Of a DNA stretch of 64,000 bases, positions 11,676 through 23,242 are shown piece by piece. The stretch's first letter is position 1, and every line of letters begins with the position of its first letter. A model generated the notes under the pieces. The model was not told the origin of the DNA and ran no database searches. It saw only the letters and a program-made list of their open reading frames with translations. This DNA is from Edaphochlamys debaryana (taxonomy: Eukaryota; Chlorophyta; Chlorophyceae; Chlamydomonadales): the NCBI GenBank assembly GCA_016858145.1, contig JAEHOE010000056.1, positions 496,001 through 560,000 on the forward strand, given 5' to 3'. A program made the translations under genes and the position numbers.

Positions 11676-14675
11676 ATGGCCAGCATGCAGCAGCAGGCGG
11701 GCTTGGGCCGATTGCGCAGGGAGCGAGGCTGCGGGCGAGGCTGTGCCCGCACTGTGCGCGCTGTGACGGGTCCCCGCGTGGCCCTCCCGCTGCCCCCGCA
11801 GGTCTGCGGCGTATGCGGGGTGCTGCACCCGCCGCCCGCTGACCCAGCGGAGGGGGCGGAGGCCCAGGGCCCCGCTGCTGCTGCACAGCGCGGTGGCAGT
11901 GGAGGGGCCGGCGGCGGAGGGTGGCCGCTGGGCCTGGGTCCTCTGGCCCGCAGGGCCCGCCGCTACTGGCGTCGGATCGCCGCCGGACTAGCCGGGGTTG
12001 CCGTCATGACGGTAAGCGCTGTCTCCCCTCGTCCCCTGCCGTGCGTACTCACACCACGTGACCATGAAGCAGCTAAATCTATCTGCAACGGCCATCAGGT
12101 CGTCATCATCAGGTACGAGCGCCGGATAGAGGCCATTCAAAAGGAGGAGCACAAACGCAGGGTGAGCGCCAAGGGACATGACATGTGAGACGGCTGCACA
12201 GGGATTAGGGGCAACGATTACCAAATAAGCTCGACTTCCCGCCCTGCTCCGGTTTCAGGAGGGCCTCAAGCTAAAGCTGAAGGAGGCGGAGGCATGCGCC
12301 TTCAAGGTCGGTGCGCACTGGTTGGGGACCACATGGGCGCAGTTTGGACTCGGTGTCCGCTGCACCTCACCCATAATGCCATGCACTCCGACCCTCAGGA
12401 GCAGCGCAGGGTCGTCGAGCTGCAGACCAAGAACGCGGGCCTGGTAGGTTACCGGCACTGCTTTTGATGCCATGATGCTAGGGAGGGGTAAGCGTGTAAC
12501 ATCTGTATCTGGAGTGACTAGAGTGACGTCCACTTCGGCCCGTGTACAGGAGAAGGACCTGGAGGACTGCAGCAAGCCTCTGGTGCGGCGGCTATTTGTA
12601 GCACGGCTCGCTCGCTAGCGCGTACGTGACTACCCCGCTTTCCTCCCCAGGTCATAGCGGGAGAATGGGCTGCCTGCACGCAGAAGGTGGCGGGAGCTGG
12701 GGACGGCCTTCAAGGGCTTGGCCCACGTCACGGTGCGTGAGAATCGAAGGGGCGGGTCACTCGGCGGGTTGGGCGGGGTAGGTAGTGGGGTATTACCTTG
12801 CGCTTATACTGCATGTGCCGACAGGGCCACGTAATCGCGCAGCAGTGGTTCAGCCTGGAAGGCGAGAGGCAGAAGTTCAGCGACTACCACAACCTCAAGC
12901 ACAAGGTGGAGGAGCTGGAGAAGTCGGCCGGCAGCATGGTTAGTAGGGGAGTTGGGGGAAGGAGCTCGTGATTTCGCTAATTTCGCGCTGAGCCACCCAA
13001 AGCAAGCGATAGCTAGTCCCCAGCTTCTTGGCATCACCCTGTAATGCCTGGGCCCCCTACGCAGGAGGGCCTGATGCAGCAGCTGCGGGCCGCGAAGAAG
13101 TGCAGCGCCCAGGTCTGCACGCACGGGTCGGCGGGGTTTTACCCCTAGGCGGGGGCCGTAGTCTTGGACCCACCCCACACACCCTACGCACCCCCAGGAG
13201 CGGGACAGGTTGGCCGCCGAGCTGCAGCGCACGGCGGAGGACCTGAAGTCCACGACTACGGGCCTGGTGAGCCTGCTGCTGTATGTACGCACACGCAATT
13301 GGCTTCACTTTCATACCTACCCGTGTCTTTCTGCAGGAGATCCTCCGCTCCAAGCTGGTCAAGGCTGAGGCCCGTGCCCTCTGTGTGAGTGCGTGTTGCT
13401 CATGATGTATGATGCCGTGCGCGCGCGTGCACTCACCCCCCCTCCGCCCCCGCGCGTTTGAAGGCTGATGAGCTCGTGGTGAAGCTGCAAGACCAGCAGC
13501 GCAAGGTCACGGCACTCGAGGAGAAGGTCAAGGGCCTGGTGAGCGAGCGAGCTAGCCCGTGCGAGTATCGATCCCCTTGTGTGCTGAGCAGTCTTCATGC
13601 AGGATGCCGTGCACGCCAAGATGAGCTCAACCCTGGACCAGGTACGTGAGGGCTTGGAGGATTCTGGCAAAGGCCTTGGGCTCATATCAGCTAGCGCAGT
13701 GCCATACAGCCCACCTGCCGCAGACACAAGAGGGCAACACCCCTCTTTCCGGACGTGTGCCACAGGAGCGGATCAGGGCAACCAAGGCTGAGGCCAAGCT
13801 CCGCACCGTGCAGGGCTCCCTCGATCTGATGGCCGGCAAGCTGCTGGGCGTGGTACGTCTGACAGACTGGCTACCCCTCACGAGTGCGCACACTCATAAG
13901 CCCAAGCAACCTGTTGCGCCTTGATTGCTTGGTTACAGGATACGGCCATGGCGGCGGTGCTCAAGGGAGCCAGCAGCAGCTCGGTAAGGATCTCGGTATG
14001 ATGCAGCTGCGCTTCGTGTGTTGCTATCCCGCCCTGCCCTGCCCTCAGGCAAGCGTACCGCCCGTCTCCGCTGAGGGGTGGTTACTATCCTTTACCCTAC
14101 CTACCCCGCCCGCCCTGCCCGAAGGCGAGCATGACGGCGGCCATCCTGGAAAGCTCGGGCACGCTGCAGCCGCAGAGCGTGAGTAGTTCTAGTATGTAGT
14201 TCATCCATGGCGGAGATAGGCAGTCGGGTCCCGCTAGTCCCGCCCCATTCTGAGGCAATCAATGTTCAGAGGCAATGTATGTTCAGAGCGCCCGAGGGTG
14301 CTGAGACCGCGGCATGATGTGTCTTACCTTTCGCCTGTTCTGTTGCTTGGCCCCTCCCTCTACTCCCTCAAGGCCGCCGCCGCCGTGCCCCTGGTGGCCC
14401 AGGAGCTGGGCGCCACCATCAAACCCAACACCGACCAGCCCCCGGCCCTGCAGCTGGCCACGCTCAAGGAGGTTGACCAGGTGCTCAAGGCCAACCCGGC
14501 CCCCGACAACCTCTCTGAAGCCATCAGCGAGGCGATGAGCGCCAAGCACGGCGGGCGGTGGAGCTGCATCCAGCTGGGCGCAGGGTCTTCCAGCGTCACC
14601 ACCCAGCCGGGCGCGTACATGTCTGTCGAGGTGCGCGGCAAGGACTTTGTGGTGTTCCGGGGCAAGCACGACTAA
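11676..14675 (+). CDS. Membrane/coiled-coil protein with C-terminal LC8-like domain, gene 1
   Basis: The exons are 11676-11696, 11802-12011, 12099-12161, 12259-12306, 12399-12443, 12550-12582, 12658-12732, 12825-12938, 13065-13112, 13198-13266, 13337-13384, 13464-13538, 13603-13641, 13766-13852, 13939-13983, 14125-14178 and 14373-14675 (TAA), giving 458 residues. Every intron is phase 0. After a Gly/Ala-rich stretch comes a basic-flanked hydrophobic segment (IAAGLAGVAVMTVVII, across an exon join). Then about 13 short exons encode charged heptad-like helices (for example KLQDQQRKVTALEEKVKGL). The last exon encodes a domain like LC8/DYNLL: an Asn/Asp-rich PPALQLATLKEVDQVL helix, then RWSCI, a V-rich strand pair and DFVVFRGK. 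Known LC8 proteins are dimeric adaptors in dynein and other complexes; a role here is unproven. The first intron would be GC-AG (CAG|GCGGGC). It is also open in frame, so it may be coding (493 residues). Confidence 0.75.
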
Positions 14676-15266
14676 CTGGGCCCAGAGGGCAGCAGGAGAT
14701 GCATGGCGGCTGAAACGCGGGGCGGGGGGGGGGTCTGACTAAGCGGGATATTCATTGTGCGGGCGGATTGCAGGGAAGGGGTCACTAATTAGTAGTGAAC
14801 GAGGAGAAGGCTGAAGGCACTCGCCACCGCATGCAGAGGGGCGGGCTAGTGCGGTGCGTAAGATGCTGGAGGATGGCAAGCTAGGTCGAGGTTGCGGCGG
14901 CTCAGCCGCATAAGGCTAGCTTATGCATGGCGGCTCCTGTGGTGATGTGAGTACGAGAGCTGGAAGTCGTTCGGAGCGGGAAACGCTTTGACAAGGCAAC
15001 GACTGAGCGAAGGGCTGGAAGTGGAGAGAACGTTGACGCTTTCGGATTGGCACGCACGTGGTGGGCAATCTCGGGTCTGCCGTCACATCACATACCGGTA
15101 CTTGGCAACCTGGCGATCCGTCAACCACTTCCATCCTTGCATTCTCCTCCCGCTCTACCCGCGTCACGTCCTCAGCCCCCGGCTCGGCCTCCAGTTGTTC
15201 CTCGTCGTCCTCAGCCCCCGGATCGGCTCGGCCTCCAGTTGTTCCACGCCGGCTTCGGCCTCCGCC
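14676..15266. other. Convergent intergenic region
   Basis: It lies between the stop of LC8-like gene 1 and the stop of ankyrin copy 2. It contains a short imperfect tandem repeat (TCGGCCTCCAGTTGTTCC at about 15184-15201 and 15228-15245). Nothing else is recognisable. Confidence 0.5.
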
Positions 15267-17245
15267 TCAGCAAGTGCCTGCCTCAGCCTCCACCCATTCC
15301 AGAACCTCCGCCCGCCACCTCCCTAGCTCGCGGGCTTCGCGGGCCGCCTTCCTCGCCGCGGCCCAGTCCACCTCATCACCCACAGCCCGCCGCAGCCAGC
15401 GCAGCGCCAGCAGGGGAGCCCTGCCCTCGATGCCTTGCGCCACCAGCGCCCTGCGCTCCTCGGGTGTGAGGCCCAGGGGGATGCCCAGACGCGGCAGGGC
15501 CTCCAGGGTCAGCAGGTCGCCGAGCTTAGCCGCCTTCAGGTAGGGGTGGTAATCTTCACGGGGGAAGCCTCCCTGCGTTGAAGGGTGGACGGGGCAAGAG
15601 AGCAGCTTATGCGTTGAAGGGTGGACGGGGCAAGAGAGCAGCTTATGCGGGGAAACGGGTAAAATGGCGAGGCTTCAGTTCCGGAAGCTTCCGCACCTGC
15701 GTTTCTACGCCAAGCCCCGCAAGTAGCTCGAGCACCGCCACGCAACCGCCCAAGCTGGCCCTAAACCACAGAGCTTCGACGGTCCCGGGGGCGGGGTCGG
15801 GGCCCAGGCCCCTGTCGTGCAGCCACGTCACCAGCTCCAGGCTGCCTGAGCCGAGCGCCAGCTCGAAAGCCACGGGCCCCGCGGCGTGCAGTGCCTGCGG
15901 CCCCAATGTCTCCACCACCCAGCTGACCGTCTCCACGCTCCCAGACCAAACCGAGTGGTTAACGAGGTCGGCAGGCGAGAGCAGCAGGCAGCCCGCGGCT
16001 TGCAGAACCCTCAGCGCCTCTGTGTGGCCTTGCCGAGCAGCATACCAGGCCCATCCACGTGGCGCTGGCCGCAAGCCACGGGCGAGCAGTCGGCCTGTGA
16101 CGTCTGCCCGGTTCCTCAAGACTGCCGGAGTGATCGCGGAGTCGTCGACCGGGAAGCCCAGGCCCTCCACCAGCAGGGTCAGGCGGGCGACGCCGTCGGG
16201 GCAGGCGGCGGCGGCGGCGCACGCATCCTGGCTCCGCTCGGCGCCCTGAGTGCAGGAGGGAAGGGGAGCGGCTGTAAGGGGCACTGCCTTGTGGCCGGAT
16301 GATGAGCCTCCCACATGGATTGCCGTCAGACGCCCTGGGCAATCCCCACCCTGACACCATCCTGCGCTGCGTTGCGCTTTGTTTTTGATCCCGACACACG
16401 TCCCAAAAATGGCCCCTTGACATGTACCGCCTATCCACTTTCCGGCTCAAGCGTGCAGCCGTTCAGATACCCTCTGCCCCTCCCACCTGCTCCAGCAGCC
16501 ACGCCACCTTGGCCGCCCAGTCGGGGGTGGGGCTTTGGGCAGCGTCTGCGACAGCAAGGCTTGCGCAATTCCGGTCCGCGGCCCACTCCCGCCAGAGCGC
16601 CTGCAGTGTTTGCAGGTCGCACCCCTCCGCCACTGCTTCAAGCAGTTCCGGCTGCGGGCAGAGGCCCTGGGGCCCCCGGCTCAAAAGGGCACGCATGAGC
16701 TCCGGGTGGCCTCCCCGTGCGGCGGCAAGCACGCACTCCTGGTGCAGAGTGCACTGTTGCTCCAGAAGCCACTCGCAGATCTCCGCATGGCCGCCCTTGG
16801 CAGCTACATCAAGAGGGCGTGCCCTTGGGATTTGCCCGTCCAGCGGGCAGCCCCGCTCCGCCAGCCAGCGGCACACGTGCAGATGGCCCGCGGCAGCGGA
16901 TGCTGCCATAAGCTGAGCGTTCGGGCACAGCCCCGCCGCCGCCAGCGCCACCTACAGGTTCGCCACATCTCCGCTAGCGGCAGTCAGGCACAGCAGCTGC
17001 AGTCGGCGCTCGCGGGAGAGCACGCGGCAGGCGCCGGGGCTGGACCATTGCGCGCCAAAAGCGCCTGCCGGTGAGGACTGCGAGAGCCGCACCGAAGTGT
17101 TCTCCTGGAAATGCTCAGCAGTCGCGCGATTGACCAGTCGCAGCGTGCAGGCGATCTCGTTGGGCGGCAAGAAGCTCGCGGTTCGGCCGAGGATGTCGGG
17201 AGTGCAAATCTTGTCAAAGTCTGGGGCATTCGGGCGTGTTTTCAT
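15267..17245 (-). pseudogene. F-box-like/ankyrin gene copy 2, one nonsense codon
   Basis: Exons 17245-16487 (253 codons), 16245-15697 (183 codons) and 15572-15267 (102 codons with TGA) are all joined at phase 0. The product begins MKTRPNAPDF, carries the same F-box-like block as copy 1 (DILGRTASFLPPNEIACTL), then ankyrin-like repeats (for example AEICEWLLEQQC, SLELVTWLHDRGL) and a basic/acidic C-terminal helix. A single TAG at 16952-16954 interrupts exon 1 after GDVANL; copy 1 has GAG (Glu) there. Everything else is open and in phase, so this looks like a very recent inactivation, a sequencing error or, less likely, readthrough. A LINE is inserted directly upstream in the same orientation. 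Confidence 0.82.
15575..15646. repeat. 36-bp tandem repeat in ankyrin copy 2 intron
   Basis: Two adjacent 36-base copies of a unit starting GCGTTGAAGGGTGGACGGGG lie in the second intron, just upstream of the acceptor of the last exon. Copy 1 lacks the doubling. Confidence 0.85.
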
Positions 17246-17251
17246 GTTGTG

Positions 17252-20214
17252 GAAATTATGTATGTATGAAGCAGCGATTACAGTGGCGAGGGATCGCAAT
17301 CCACTCGCAATGGCCTGATTGTGCCAGACCGCACACTGCATGCCCCGATATCGTTCGGGAGCTGCCGATGGATAGCCAGGACTGCCAGAGTGTCAGAGTC
17401 GCAGGACAGGCCGAACACCAACAACGCCAGGGCACAGCGTGCCAAAACACAACGCACTAGAGCGGCCCGCGATACACCACCTCGCCCTCCGCGGAAGCCG
17501 CCAGAAAAGGATGCACAACAGACACACGGTCCCACTGGGGGGGAGGAAGCTGCAGGGCAGCAAAGCCCCGAAGGCGGGCCCAAAAATCAGCGACAGCAAG
17601 AGCAGATACGCGGGCAAGGACCCCCGCAGAGACAACAGGAGCACGAACCCCATGAAGGACAGGCCGTGACGCAAACAGGGACCGCCGCCCACACTCCATA
17701 GCGGACACGGCAGCAAGCACAACAACATCCCAAACCACGGACGACAGCCCAGGGGGGCAGGCGGCAAGCCACAACTGAAAGGGAGTAACTGGAGCCCCAA
17801 CAGTTGCCGAGAGGACAGAGACGACACCATGCGCGACAGGGCAGCCCCAAAAGTGATGCCAGCGGGCAGAGCCCCTCCCCGAGGGATCGACCATGGGGGC
17901 GCCACACGCACACACAGGCGGGACCAGTGCGCGCGCATGCAAGGGGAACGCGGGGAAGCCATCGAGGGCCAGCCGCCAGAGGGCTTCCTTGTGACAGTTG
18001 TCCCACTTGAGCGCCCAGAGACGAGACAGAGTAGACTGGAGGGTGGCGAGGGCGAGGGCCACCGGGGGAGTGAGGGCCGCCGGGGCGCCAAGGCCGGCAG
18101 GCGGGGGCGGGAGCAGCGCAAGGGAGGAGCAGAAGGCGACATGGCGGGCCCGCAGGGCAGCCCGGGCCGGGCCCAGCTGGAGGGACGTGGCAATCTTGAC
18201 TGTAAGGGCGCCAAGGGAGACGGCGGTGCCGCCAGGGAGGCGCCACCCAAGCGAGCGAATGAGGCGGGCACAGGCATCCGCAGTGGACGGGGGGGGCCAA
18301 CCCCCGGGGAGGCAGCCGCAGCCCGAGTTGCGGCCACCCATGCGGGCGGGATGCACGTGAACACGAGCTGAAGGGACGGGAGGCCCGTGTCGAAGGCGCG
18401 GAGCGGAAGGGGCAGGGCGGAGAGGGGGAGGGCGAGGGCGTCCAAGAGGCGCTGGCGATAGGAGGCGGCGACAGCAAGCCGGTACGGAGGGCACGCATGG
18501 AGCGGGGCGGCACCAGCCCACTGCGCGGCGAGAGGCGCCATCGCATCCCACGTCCGCACCGCGTCCGCGACGGTGGCGAAGCCACGGACCGAGCGCCAGA
18601 GCGGGCAGCGCTGCTCCAGGCCGCAGCCCGCCGCGTCCGCCAGGAAGGGGTTGCCGAAGAGCGGGGCAGCCGCACACCACGGCCCCGCAGCAGGCGCCGA
18701 GAGAGAGCGGATGGGCGGGAGGAAGGAGAAGGCGCGGACGAGCTGCCGAAGGGCCGGGGACGACGGGAGGGGCAGCTTGCCGAGGCGGTAGACGGCGGGC
18801 CGGGGCCCCCCCACGGGCGGCGGGGAGGGGCGGCCAGCCGTGAGGAGGCATAAGGGGTGGAACTGAGGGTGGAGGCGGCGGAGGAGCGCGTGCGCCACGG
18901 GGATCCAGAGCGGCCGGGTGCGCAGCAAGCCGGGAACGCTGCCCAGCACGCAGCGAGCGGCGGCGACAGCATGGCGAGCCCGGACGTGCTCGGGGAGGGG
19001 CAGGAGGCCCATGCCGCCGGCGGCAGGGGGGAGGGCGAGGGAGGCGTGGCCCAGGCCGACCAGCCAGGCGTGGGGGCGGGCAGCATGGGCGGCGGGGGTG
19101 GAGCGCCGGTCGACCAGCGCGGCGGTGTAGCGCACGAGGTCGGCGAGGGCAGCGCCAGCGGGGAGGCCAAGGAACTCCGCGAGGTACAGGAGCTTGCTAA
19201 GGCCGTACCCAGAAGCGGCGAAGGCACGGCCAAAGGCGGAGAGGGGGAGGGCGGCGACCAGCGTGTAGGCTCGCCAGACACCAGCCAGGCGGCCAGGCCA
19301 GGGGGACGGGGCGCCGGGGCCGCTGGGGAACGGGACACCCAGCGCCACAGCCGACGCGACGACGCGTGGGGGAGGCGCGGGCGGGGCGGACGGGATGGGC
19401 GGGGGGGCAGGTGGGAGGACGCCGGCGGGGACGGGGGGGGGAGGCGGCGGGGTCCTCGCACCGCGGCCACGGGAGGTGGGCGACGGTGAGCGGCGGCGGC
19501 GGCGGGACGGGGGAGGGGCGGCAGGGGCCGGGGCGGCCACAGCAGGGGCCGCCGCAGGGGCCGCAGGCAGCGGGGGAGGGGGAGCGGGTGCACCAACACA
19601 GAGGTACTTGACCTTGTCCAGATTCAGCCGCTGCCCCGACGCTGCCCCAAAGGTGTCCATGTGGGCGAGGAAGGCGGGGATGGCCGCCAGGGAGGGGAGG
19701 ACGGGCTGGCCGTCGTCAGCGTACTGGGCTGCAGTGATGGTGAGGCCGTCAAGGGTGATGCCAACGTGGTTGGACTTGAGCCACGAGAGGAGCGCCTGGG
19801 CAATAAAGAGGTATAGCAGGGGGGAGAGAGGGCAGCCCTGCCGGACGCCGGCGGCAATGGGGACGGGGGCAGAGGTGTAGCCGTTGACCAGGGCGGACGA
19901 GCGGGCCCCAGCCAGCAGGGTCCACGCCCAGGACAGGAGGCCAGGGCCGGCCCCAGTGGTGGCCATGGCGGCGAGGAGGAAGCCGCGATCAATGGTGTCG
20001 TACGCCTTGTAGAAGTCCAGGAACGCGACCACGGCGGAGCCGCCGGACGCAGCGAGGAGCTCGGGCAGGAGTTGCAGGAGCAAGACATTGTCGGCAATGA
20101 GCCGGTCCGGGAGGTAGGCGGTTTGCTCTGGGTCCAAGCAGGCCCCAAGGAGGGGCGACAGGCGGCGACTCAGGATGTATGTATGTATGTATGTATGTAT
20201 GTATGTATGTATGT
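17252..20214 (-). mobile_element. 5'-truncated L1-like LINE, frameshifted
   Basis: On the minus strand this reads as the second part of a non-LTR retrotransposon ORF2. The reverse transcriptase shows motif A (FLDFYKAYDTIDRGF, about 19985-20030), motif B (GVRQGCPLSPLLYLF, about 19806-19850) and the catalytic YADD (19712-19723), followed by LNLDKVKYLCVG. A long Pro/Ala-rich thumb region follows, and then a C-terminal Cys/His segment (CACGAPMVDPSG and ARWHHFWGCPVAHG, about 17830-17915). The endonuclease and the N-terminal RT part are missing. The reading frame shifts at an eight-base G run (18289-18296), so no full ORF exists. The ORF ends at 17457. A TGTAA (complement of 17278-17282) and a (CATA)3 tail (17257-17268) close the 3' end. 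ATGTTGTG occurs just outside both ends (17244-17251 and 20211-20218) and may be a target-site duplication. Confidence 0.9.
20175..20214. repeat. (ATGT)10 microsatellite at the LINE 5' end
   Basis: Ten perfect ATGT units (CATA on the LINE strand) abut the truncated 5' end of the element. It could be the insertion target or the tail of an older element. Confidence 0.95.
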
Positions 20215-21026
20215 TGTGACGGACAAGTGGAACACCGGTGCACTGCAAACGAGGGCTTGCATGGGAGGGCGGGAAGGGCGTCCCGCACCTTACCGCAATA
20301 GAGAAGGGCCCGAGCTCGCTCATCGTCAACCTTACAATCTAGCACCATGCCCCCAGGCGCAGCAACGCAAGCGTCCGGTCGGGTCCGGCAGTCCGGTCCG
20401 AGCCCGGGGCTCCATTCCAACTTCCCGCACTAGCATACTAGCAGCTAAAGCAGGAACTTACCTATTAGGACTCGCGGATGCACCAGTCCTGGAATGCTGA
20501 TGGTGGCCCGGGGCCGACCGACCACTCGCCGCGACCCTCATTTTGTGATATCGCATGCGACGCAGTACATGTTGTGCGTGTGAAGCTGGGAGCCGGCTGC
20601 AAGCTTGGCTGCGGCTCGAGCTGCCGCGTCCACCTTCCATTCACAGTCCTACAGCGCGACAACCAATTTGCATAGTTTCATGCATGCATGCAAGTTTGTA
20701 TTTGCGCGCGATTGTCAAGCTAAGGGACTCAGCGTTGCGACCACCTGCGACCATTGCAAGCTGGAATTAGCACTCACACCGAGGCGACTTGCTAGGCGAA
20801 GGCTGAAGCATCGTGGGAGGTTGGCAAACGCTGTCCAGAGAAGGGTGAGGCGGAAGAGGGTGGGGTTCGAGGTGGGGGTTGGGGGGCGAGATGGGGGTGT
20901 GGAAGCGAGTGTCGGGTGCAGCGTCCTGGGTGCTCAGCGGCAGCCGCCCCTCCTCCAGACCACATAGCAGGAGCAACTGATCAAAGCTTGCCGCCTCACC
21001 GCACACACAGGAACTGCCTCGCAGCC
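20215..21026. other. Region upstream of LC8-like gene 2
   Basis: About 800 bases without a convincing gene. It is less GC-rich around 20640-20700 (TTTGCATAGTTTCATGCATG). It should contain the promoter of LC8-like gene 2. A CACACACAG acceptor-like site lies 17 bases before the ATG at 21027. Confidence 0.5.
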
Positions 21027-22838
21027 ATGTTCCGCGGCTGGGTTGCCAGTGCGGCGGGGCCGCCAAGCGACGACGCGAACGCGCCGCCCCCCGGAGTCCC
21101 TGCTGCAGCGGCGCGGGAGGGCTCGCAGGCGGATGGCGTGTCCCCAGTGCGGGCCTGGCTGCTGCGGGCGGGCGAGGTGAGCGCACGGACATGCGGGCTT
21201 GAGTCGGGTGCGCAGCTGAGGGGTGCGGGCGCGGAGCGAGCGCCTCGAGGCAAGCGCCTTGGCCTTGCCCCGCTCGCTCCGGCCCTCGCCCCGGCACCCT
21301 CCATCCTGGCCATCTAGCAGGAGCACGCTCGGCTCCAGGCCCCCTGGGAGGCAGAAGGCCTCTGGCCGGGCAGCAGCAACCCCTGGGATCTGGGCCCCGA
21401 CCCACCGCAGGCGATGCGCGCCCCCCTTGCACCCGAGGCGCCAGCCGCCGGCGCCCCCGGCGCGGGTGGCGGGGGAAACGTTCATGGCTGGGCGGCTACA
21501 GCCGTCCTCACCACAGCGGTGAGGAAGCCGTGCCCCTGCCTTGCATGCGGAGGATTCTGGAGGGGGCATCGCTCCCTGCTCACAGGGACAGGGACAGGGA
21601 CCACGCAGGTTTGCACGCGCCTGACCTTGCAGCTCCTCTCCCTCTCCCCCTGCATGCGCTCCTGCCCCCCACACCAGGCTGCGCTGATCATCTGGCGACA
21701 GAGGCGGCACCTCTTGTCCCTCAGGGGGGAGCTCGAGCGCATGAGTGGGGATCTCGAGCGCGCGAGGGGGCAGCAAGCCAGCATGAGCTCGGAGCTCTCG
21801 AGCCTCAAGAGCAGCCACGAGGCCCGGGCGCAAGAGGTGGGTACCGGGGGGCCCAGAGGCCGCTGTCGTCAGCCTCTGACGGAGGGCGACCGGGGAACTG
21901 CGGTACAACACGCGCGCTAGTGGCCTGAGGGGGCACCATGCGTGTAGGGTTGCCCCGTGTGGGGCTTACGCTCCCCGCGTCCCAACCGGTCGGGGCCGCG
22001 CTTCTCGGCCGCGCAGGTGGAGGGGCTCAGGGGGCAGCTGGCGAGAAACCAGATGGAGCTGGACCGCACGAGGGCGCTACTTGAGTGCAGCCAGGTGGCC
22101 CTGAAGCAAGCGGTGGGTACCGGGGGCCCCGGCAGCTACAGGAGGACGTTGGACGTGTGGCTCCGTTTACCAGGGCCGGGGCGGCGGCGCGGCGATGCGA
22201 GGTTACCCCATGCATGCATGCCCCGCCCATGTCACCCGGCTCACGCAGGAAAGCAAGGCGTCCAACCTCATCAAGGCGATGGAGGCGCATGCACTCACGG
22301 CTCCCAAGGAGAAAGTAAGAAGCGACCCACCTGCTCCCATGCGTGCCCCCTGCCTGCGTGCCTCCTACCTCCTACCTCCCATGGTGCACATACTGCGGGG
22401 GTTAAAGCAAAGCGCCATGCAGCGCAGAGCACGATGGCACGCTTATATTGCGGGGGTGGGGATGCAGAATCGCTTCAAGCTTGCTTGCCTTCCTCACCGG
22501 TCACACGCGGTGTCGCCCCCCAGGCATCCGCTCTTGTACCTCTGGTGGACCAGGTCGCCGACGAGCTGGGATGCACCGTCGAGTCAGACATGCCGCCTGC
22601 CGTACAGCTTGCCGTACTCCGTGCTGTGCAGCAGGCGATCCAGCAGGGCGCCAGCGGCGCGAGGGTCAACATCGCCGAGGTCGTGAGGGTGGCCGTGAAC
22701 GCCGTACACCCCGGTCCCTGGAACGTGATCAAGGACTACTCGCCGACGCTCGACAGGATCGCCGCCCAGCCGGGCACGTACATGCTGGTCACGAGGCGGG
22801 GGGCGAAGCTGCTGGTGTTCCAGGGCAGGCGGGTCTGA
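21027..22838 (+). CDS. Membrane/coiled-coil protein with C-terminal LC8-like domain, gene 2
   Basis: Exons 21027-21176, 21321-21518, 21678-21836, 22017-22112, 22249-22314 and 22524-22838 (TGA) are all phase 0 and give 327 residues. The N-terminal ~115 residues are Ala/Pro/Gly-rich. A hydrophobic stretch WAATAVLTTAAALIIW crosses an exon join and is followed by RQRR, as in gene 1. Two exons of charged coiled coil follow (GELERMSGDLERARGQQ; GQLARNQMELDRTRALLE). The last exon holds the LC8-like domain: SDMPPAVQLAVLRAVQQAIQ, then GPWNVIKDYSPTLDRIAAQ, PGTYMLVTRRG and AKLLVFQGR, matching the W-[HN]-x-I...FIYF...ILLF order of LC8. The acceptor of exon 2 is a TAGCAG double site, so Gln may be added. 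Confidence 0.75.
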
Positions 22839-23242
22839 GCACAGTAAGGAGCGAAGGCCATGGTGCGTGGGCAAGTTGGGCGGGTCCCGGGAAGAGTTGT
22901 ACCCGGGGGGTAAGGTGGGGGCACGAGGGCGGGGTCAGGGGGGGCCACCGGGGGCTTCCTTGGACGTTCTGCGCAGATCAGGAGGGGCGGGTCTAGGGGC
23001 AACCCCGATCAGGGGACCTTGCCCGAGCCCCATGCGCATGCAGCGAATGAAACTAGACATGCCCATCCACCTCGCGGCCCAATCTGCAGCGGGTGGCAGC
23101 TCCACATCAGCATGCGAGCGGGCGGCGCGGAAGAGCCCTCCCCGCCAGGGCCATCCGCAGCCCTTGCCCGTCACCGCAGTCTTGCCTGACCGCCCCTCTT
23201 GTCTTGGGCCCTGTGCGTGCGCAGGCGCTCACGGCTGCTAAC
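22839..23242. other. Intergenic region between LC8-like genes 2 and 3
   Basis: About 400 bases. A GTGCGTGCGCAG just before the ATG of gene 3 resembles a 5'UTR splice acceptor, as in gene 1. Nothing else is recognised. Confidence 0.5.

Noticed and set aside
18857..19489. A 210-residue plus-strand open frame within the LINE
   Set aside because: It is antisense to the reverse-transcriptase ORF, Gly/Glu/Arg low complexity, with no recognisable motif.
20175..20214. IHTYIHTY repeat as part of a protein
   Set aside because: It is translation of the (CATA)n microsatellite joined by chance to the truncated reverse transcriptase frame.
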